A DNA stretch of 64,000 nt from contig DASUHD010000051.1 in the NCBI GenBank assembly GCA_036273675.1, positions 18,598 through 82,597 on the forward strand, in the 5' to 3' direction. Below the pieces are notes generated by a model, which was not told the DNA's origin, did not search any database, and saw only the letters and a list, made by a program, of their open reading frames with translations. Both the position numbers and the translations under genes were made by a program. This document shows, one piece after another, positions 60,285 through 64,000 of this stretch. The DNA is from DAHUXT01 sp036273675. GTDB lineage: Bacteria; Chloroflexota; Ktedonobacteria; Ktedonobacterales; JADMIN01. How positions within the stretch are numbered: the stretch's first letter is position 1; each line of letters begins with the position of its first letter.

Positions 60285-62612
60285 ATGAATCGAGTGCAGA
60301 AGTTCCAAATTGGCAAGATTGCGGTGATCGGCACCTATATGCCGCGCCAATGTGGAGTGGCCACGTTCACCACTGACTTCTGCGAGGCACTCAGCGCCCA
60401 ATACCCGGAAGCTGCGATCTGCGCCATTCCAGTAAACGATACCAGCGAAGGCTATCCCTATCCCGCTCGTGTGGAGTTTGAGATCGCTGAGCGCGACATC
60501 GAGTCGTACCGTCAGGCCGCGGACTACCTGAACATCAATCGCGTGGATCTGGTTGTGCTTCAGCACGAATATGGCATTTTCGGCGGACCCTCTGGCAGCT
60601 ACATCTTAGAATTACTGCGCGAGCTACGCATGCCGATTGTCACCGTATTGCATACGGTTCTCGATGAGCCTGATCGCAACCAGCGCAAGGTGCTGGACGA
60701 GGTTGCGCGTCTCTCTGACCGCCTGGTGGTCATGAGCCATCACGCACTCGACGTGCTGCACAACCTGTACCTGGTACCGCGCGAAAAGGTCAGCTACATC
60801 CCCCACGGCATTCCTGATGTTCCGTTCGTCGATCCCAACTTCTACAAGGACGAGTTTGATGCCGCAGGGAAGGTGGTGCTGTTGACCTTCGGGCTGCTCT
60901 CACCGAACAAAGGCATTGAGCATGTCATCGCCGCTATGCCGACCATTCTGAAGCGCTATCCCGATGCCCTTTACTTCGTCCTCGGTGCAACACACCCGCA
61001 CGTCAGGCGGCGAGAAGGTGAAGCCTATCGTCTGATGCTCCAGCGGCTTGCCCGAGAGCACGGCGTCGAGCACGCGGTCGTCTTCTACAACCAGTTTGTT
61101 CGGCTCGAGAAATTGGTGGAGTTCATCGGCGCGACTGATATCTATGTCACACCGTACCTTAACCGTGAGCAAATTGTCTCTGGCACACTCGCCTACGCTG
61201 TCGGCACGGGCAAGGCAGTCATTTCCACGCCCTACTGGCACGCCGAAGAATTGCTCAGCGAGGGACGAGGCGTGGTCGTGCCTTTCCGCGACTCCGCCGC
61301 GATCGCGGAGCAAGTCATCTGGCTGCTCGATCATGCCGCTGAGCGTCACACCATGCGCAAGCGCGGGTACGAACTTGGCCGCGAGATGACGTGGTCGCAG
61401 GTTGCCCAACGCTACATGTCACTCTTCGACCAGGTGCGTGAGCAACGCCTCCTTGTGCCTCAAGCTGGGAGCGTCTCGCGGCGTCTGTTGCGCGCGCATT
61501 CGCTTCCCCCGCTTAGCCTGAGTCATCTCCGACGTATGACTGACGACACAGGACTTCTCCAGCATGCCACCTTCTCTGTCCCAAACTATGGAGAAGGATA
61601 TTCCATCGACGATAATGCCCGTGGACTGATCGCCACGGTTCTGCTGGAGGAACTGGGGCTGGGTTCACCTGAAGAGGTCGCCGCGCTGGCAGGACGCTAT
61701 CTGGCGTTCATTGCGCACGCGTTCAATGAAGACGCTGGCCGCTTTCGCAACCTGCTGTCCTTCGACCGCCGCTGGTTGGAGGATGTTGGTTCGGAGGATA
61801 GCCACGGGCGCACCATGTGGGCGCTGGGCATGGTTATCGGGCGCTCGACCGACGAAGGACATGTGGGACTGGCAAGCTTACTCTTCAATCGCGCGCTTCT
61901 CGCCGTCACTGAGTTTACCGCTCCGCGTGCCTGGTCATTTGCGCTGCTCGGCATCCATGAATACCTCAAACGCTTCGCCAGTGATCGCGGCGTACAACGT
62001 GTACGCGACGATCTCGCTGACCGGCTGATGCAAGCATTCAATGTGAATAGTGCGCAGGACTGGCCCTGGTTCGAGGACATTCTGACCTACGATAATGCCA
62101 CATTGCCCCGTGCATTGCTGCTCGCTGGCGCTGACATGAACAATGCCGCCTATGCTCAGGCAGGTGTCACTGCGCTGGCATGGCTGATGGAACTCCAGTT
62201 TGGCGAAGAGGGACACTTCATACCCATCGGTTGCCACGGCTTTTACCGGCGTGACGAAGAGCGTGCGCGCTTTGATCAACAACCCATAGAAGCCTACGCG
62301 ACAATCGCTGCCTGCCTCACTGCCTTCCGAGAGACGGAAGACATACACTGGCATGTACGGGCCCAAGCTGTCTTCGATTGGTTCCTCGGACGTAATGATC
62401 TCGGCGTCTCGCTCGTCGATCCCGCGACTGGGGCATGCTACGACGGCCTCCAGCCTGATTGGGTCAACCAAAATCAGGGCGCCGAATCGACCCTGGCATT
62501 CTTGCTTGCGCTCTTGGAACTGCGCGCGACGGAGGCCGAGCTCCTCGCGGAGGAAGCCGCCCGCGAGGCCGAGCGACTCCTACTGGCGAAGGGGATGCCC
62601 GCTCATGCATGA
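60285..62612 (+). CDS. GT4 glycosyltransferase with large C-terminal domain
   Basis: This 775-residue protein has an N-terminal GT-B glycosyltransferase (IGTYMPRQCGVATFTTDFCE; LQHEYGIFGGPSGSYILELL; FGLLSPNKGIEHVIAAMPTI; EFIGATDIYVTPYLNREQIV; GKAVISTPYWHAEELL) of about 410 residues, then an alpha-helical barrel-like domain of about 350 (YSIDDNARGLIATVLLEELG; EDSHGRTMWALGMV; WPWFEDILTYDNATLPRALL; FDQQPIEAYATIAACL). The second half looks like a glycoside hydrolase-type alpha/alpha barrel. It is followed by a GH130 gene, so it likely builds or remodels a mannose- or glucose-containing oligosaccharide. AAAAGG precedes the ATG. Confidence 0.85.
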   Translation: MNRVQKFQIGKIAVIGTYMPRQCGVATFTTDFCEALSAQYPEAAICAIPVNDTSEGYPYPARVEFEIAERDIESYRQAADYLNINRVDLVVLQHEYGIFGGPSGSYILELLRELRMPIVTVLHTVLDEPDRNQRKVLDEVARLSDRLVVMSHHALDVLHNLYLVPREKVSYIPHGIPDVPFVDPNFYKDEFDAAGKVVLLTFGLLSPNKGIEHVIAAMPTILKRYPDALYFVLGATHPHVRRREGEAYRLMLQRLAREHGVEHAVVFYNQFVRLEKLVEFIGATDIYVTPYLNREQIVSGTLAYAVGTGKAVISTPYWHAEELLSEGRGVVVPFRDSAAIAEQVIWLLDHAAERHTMRKRGYELGREMTWSQVAQRYMSLFDQVREQRLLVPQAGSVSRRLLRAHSLPPLSLSHLRRMTDDTGLLQHATFSVPNYGEGYSIDDNARGLIATVLLEELGLGSPEEVAALAGRYLAFIAHAFNEDAGRFRNLLSFDRRWLEDVGSEDSHGRTMWALGMVIGRSTDEGHVGLASLLFNRALLAVTEFTAPRAWSFALLGIHEYLKRFASDRGVQRVRDDLADRLMQAFNVNSAQDWPWFEDILTYDNATLPRALLLAGADMNNAAYAQAGVTALAWLMELQFGEEGHFIPIGCHGFYRRDEERARFDQQPIEAYATIAACLTAFRETEDIHWHVRAQAVFDWFLGRNDLGVSLVDPATGACYDGLQPDWVNQNQGAESTLAFLLALLELRATEAELLAEEAAREAERLLLAKGMPAHA

Positions 62613-62677
62613 CCGCACCCCGCCTGACGTGGAGGGACTACGCCCTCACAGACCTACAATGCCGCCGGAGCACATCA

Positions 62678-63673
62678 ATGCCTTTTGAGAACACGCTGCA
62701 CGAGGTCCTCTTCCACCGGCATCCGCGCAACCCCATTCTGCGACCATCGGACTGGCCGTACCCCATCAACACAGCATTCAATCCAGGGGTAGCGCGCCTC
62801 TCAGATGGCTCAACGCTCCTGCTCTGCCGCGTGGAAGATCGTCGTGGGTTCTCGCACTTCTGCGCCGCACGCTCTCGTAACGGCATCAATGGCTGGCGGA
62901 TTGATCCACAGCCAACATTGCAGCCGGATCCCTCCGGTCATCCTGAGGAGCTCTGGGGCATTGAGGACGCGCGCATTACCTATGTGCCCGAACACCAGGC
63001 GTACTACATCGCCTATACCGCGTATTCGCGTGCTGGTCCGGAGGTCTCATTGGCCAGGACCGCCGATTTCGCCGAGTTCGAACGGCTTGGGGCCGTCATG
63101 CCGCCCGAAGACAAAGACGCAGCCCTCATGCCCTATCGCATTGGGAACCGTTGGGCGCTAATCCATCGGCCCATGGGACCGGACGGTGCGCATATCTGGC
63201 TGTCGTATTCGTCGGATTTGGAGCACTGGAGCGATCATCGGCGCATCTTGGCGGCGCGCGAAGGGGCGTGGTGGGACGCCAACAAAGTCGGCCTCTCCTG
63301 TCCGTTGATCGAGACATCTGACGGCTGGCTCATGATCTATCATGGGGTGCACGTCACTGCGTCAGGAGCACTCTATCGACTCGGCCTGGCCCTTTTTGAT
63401 CTCCAGCAGCCGGAACGCTGTTTGCTCCGAGGCGACGAGTGGGTCTTCGGGCCAGAAGCTCCCTATGAGCGCGCCGGAGATGTCGACAACGTTGTCTTCC
63501 CGTGTGGGTACACGATCGCTGAGGACGGTGACACCCTGTTTATGTATTACGGGGCAGCCGACACCTGCATTGCGCTGGCGACCGCAAGCGTGCGCACATT
63601 GCTTGCCTGGCTGCGCCAGCACGGCCACGCTGTTGATTCGGAGACAGACAGTACGGAGGCAAACCCGGGCTAG
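62678..63673 (+). CDS. GH130-family glycoside phosphorylase
   Basis: This 331-residue five-bladed propeller enzyme begins with LFHRHPRNPILRPSDWPYPI then NTAFNPGVARL, and carries CRVEDRRG, GIEDARITYV (catalytic Asp region), HRPMGPDGAHIWLSYSSDLE, YHGVHV, and YYGAADTCIALATAS. GH130 enzymes phosphorolyse beta-mannosides. GGAG lies 7 bases before this ATG; an earlier ATG at 62609, overlapping the glycosyltransferase stop as ATGA, is a possible longer start. Co-transcribed with the glycosyltransferase. Confidence 0.9.
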   Translation: MPFENTLHEVLFHRHPRNPILRPSDWPYPINTAFNPGVARLSDGSTLLLCRVEDRRGFSHFCAARSRNGINGWRIDPQPTLQPDPSGHPEELWGIEDARITYVPEHQAYYIAYTAYSRAGPEVSLARTADFAEFERLGAVMPPEDKDAALMPYRIGNRWALIHRPMGPDGAHIWLSYSSDLEHWSDHRRILAAREGAWWDANKVGLSCPLIETSDGWLMIYHGVHVTASGALYRLGLALFDLQQPERCLLRGDEWVFGPEAPYERAGDVDNVVFPCGYTIAEDGDTLFMYYGAADTCIALATASVRTLLAWLRQHGHAVDSETDSTEANPG

Positions 63674-63699
63674 CGGCAGAGGCAACACACCAGGGTTGG

Positions 63700-64000
63700 C
63701 TACCGGCCACCGGGGACCATATCCTCGCGATTGGTGACGCCAGCCAGCATTGGAATCTCATTGGCATCAGGGTCGATGCGCAACTCGTTCATGATCCGCA
63801 TCACGGCTGGAACGGCCTTGGCAACGTTGCTCGCCCCCTCATAGGCGGCGCGCGTCCCGACACTCCCGCGCAGATGTATCTCGCCGAGGCGTGGATAGAC
63901 GCCGATGTGTTGCCCGGCCGTTCGCGAGTCGAGCGCGAGAGCCATCGAGACGGTCGCGGCAAGGTCATTATCTGCCACCAGGTCGTTGTGCAGCTCCGAC
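63700..64000 (-). CDS. BON-domain protein, C-terminal part (cut by window end)
   Basis: The frame is open to the window edge. It reads DLVADNDLAATVSMALALDS, VYPRLGEIHLRGSVGTRAAY, ASNVAKAVPAVMRIMNEL, the BON domain pattern (LxGxVxT, A..A..V.GV..V.NEL), then ends EIPMLAGVTNREDMVPGGR. BON domains bind phospholipid or act in osmoprotection. The N-terminal part lies outside. Confidence 0.78.
   Translation of the reverse strand, partial: SELHNDLVADNDLAATVSMALALDSRTAGQHIGVYPRLGEIHLRGSVGTRAAYEGASNVAKAVPAVMRIMNELRIDPDANEIPMLAGVTNREDMVPGGR

Overview
The window looks like a soil-type member of the Chloroflexota, most likely near the Ktedonobacteria. This is an inference from GC-rich DNA, the mix of families (ATP-grasp SucC with SucD, an ECF41 sigma factor, F420-type nitroreductase, GH130 phosphorylase, large secreted BNR-repeat proteins) and mostly AGGAGG-type ribosome binding sites. 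No rRNA or tRNA gene was seen to settle it. The 3' end of tmRNA opens the window.

Region 1 (1-17.7 kb) is dense and ordinary: tmRNA 3' end, a YcaQ-like protein, sucCD, a DUF2330 surface protein, an HDAC-like deacetylase overlapping aroE, a sigma region 4-like protein, dinD with a palindromic operator, ilvE, arginase, a GNAT acetyltransferase, a NarL-type two-component pair and several small unknown genes.

Region 2 (17.7-24.9 kb) is a prophage remnant. A small protein and a tail-like gene are cut off by a segment carrying one large serine recombinase, followed by the C-terminal part of another phage-like gene and an orphan multi-TM protein. A second short copy of the phage gene's 3' end and the 3' end of a TPR gene follow.

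Region 3 (24.9-50 kb) is gene-poor. Intact genes are mostly for secreted or envelope proteins: two BNR-repeat proteins, a multicopper oxidase, three other secreted proteins and a cellulose-synthase-like GT2. Between them lie broken genes: a frameshifted GYD-domain gene, a frameshifted antitoxin-like gene, several transposase pieces, and a decayed ImuB / DUF6504 / DnaE2 mutagenesis cassette. A MarR regulator faces a cupin gene that is preceded by a 15-residue leader ORF overlapping it as TAATG.

Region 4 (50-54 kb) is an apparent ECF41 unit: YCII/EthD-like protein, DoxX, VOC protein, deazaflavin nitroreductase, then the ECF41 sigma factor with its C-terminal SnoaL-like domain and the group's signature motifs.

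Region 5 (54-60 kb) has a HAD phosphatase, an in-frame chimera of an acetyl-CoA synthetase N-terminus with a UvrD-type helicase fragment, an IS5-type remnant, and three type I-E-like CRISPR repeats. One of these lies 1.5 kb from the other two, on the far side of a two-gene cassette (membrane protein plus Lrp regulator). A type ISP restriction-modification C-terminus with an in-frame stop follows.

Region 6 (60-64 kb) is a clean operon: GT4 glycosyltransferase with a large C-terminal domain, then a GH130 phosphorylase, and at the edge a convergent BON-domain gene.

A feature running through the window is short tandem repeats, 8-15 bp units in 2-5 near-perfect copies, at more than a dozen loci. 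Inside genes the units are 9 or 12 bp and keep the reading frame.
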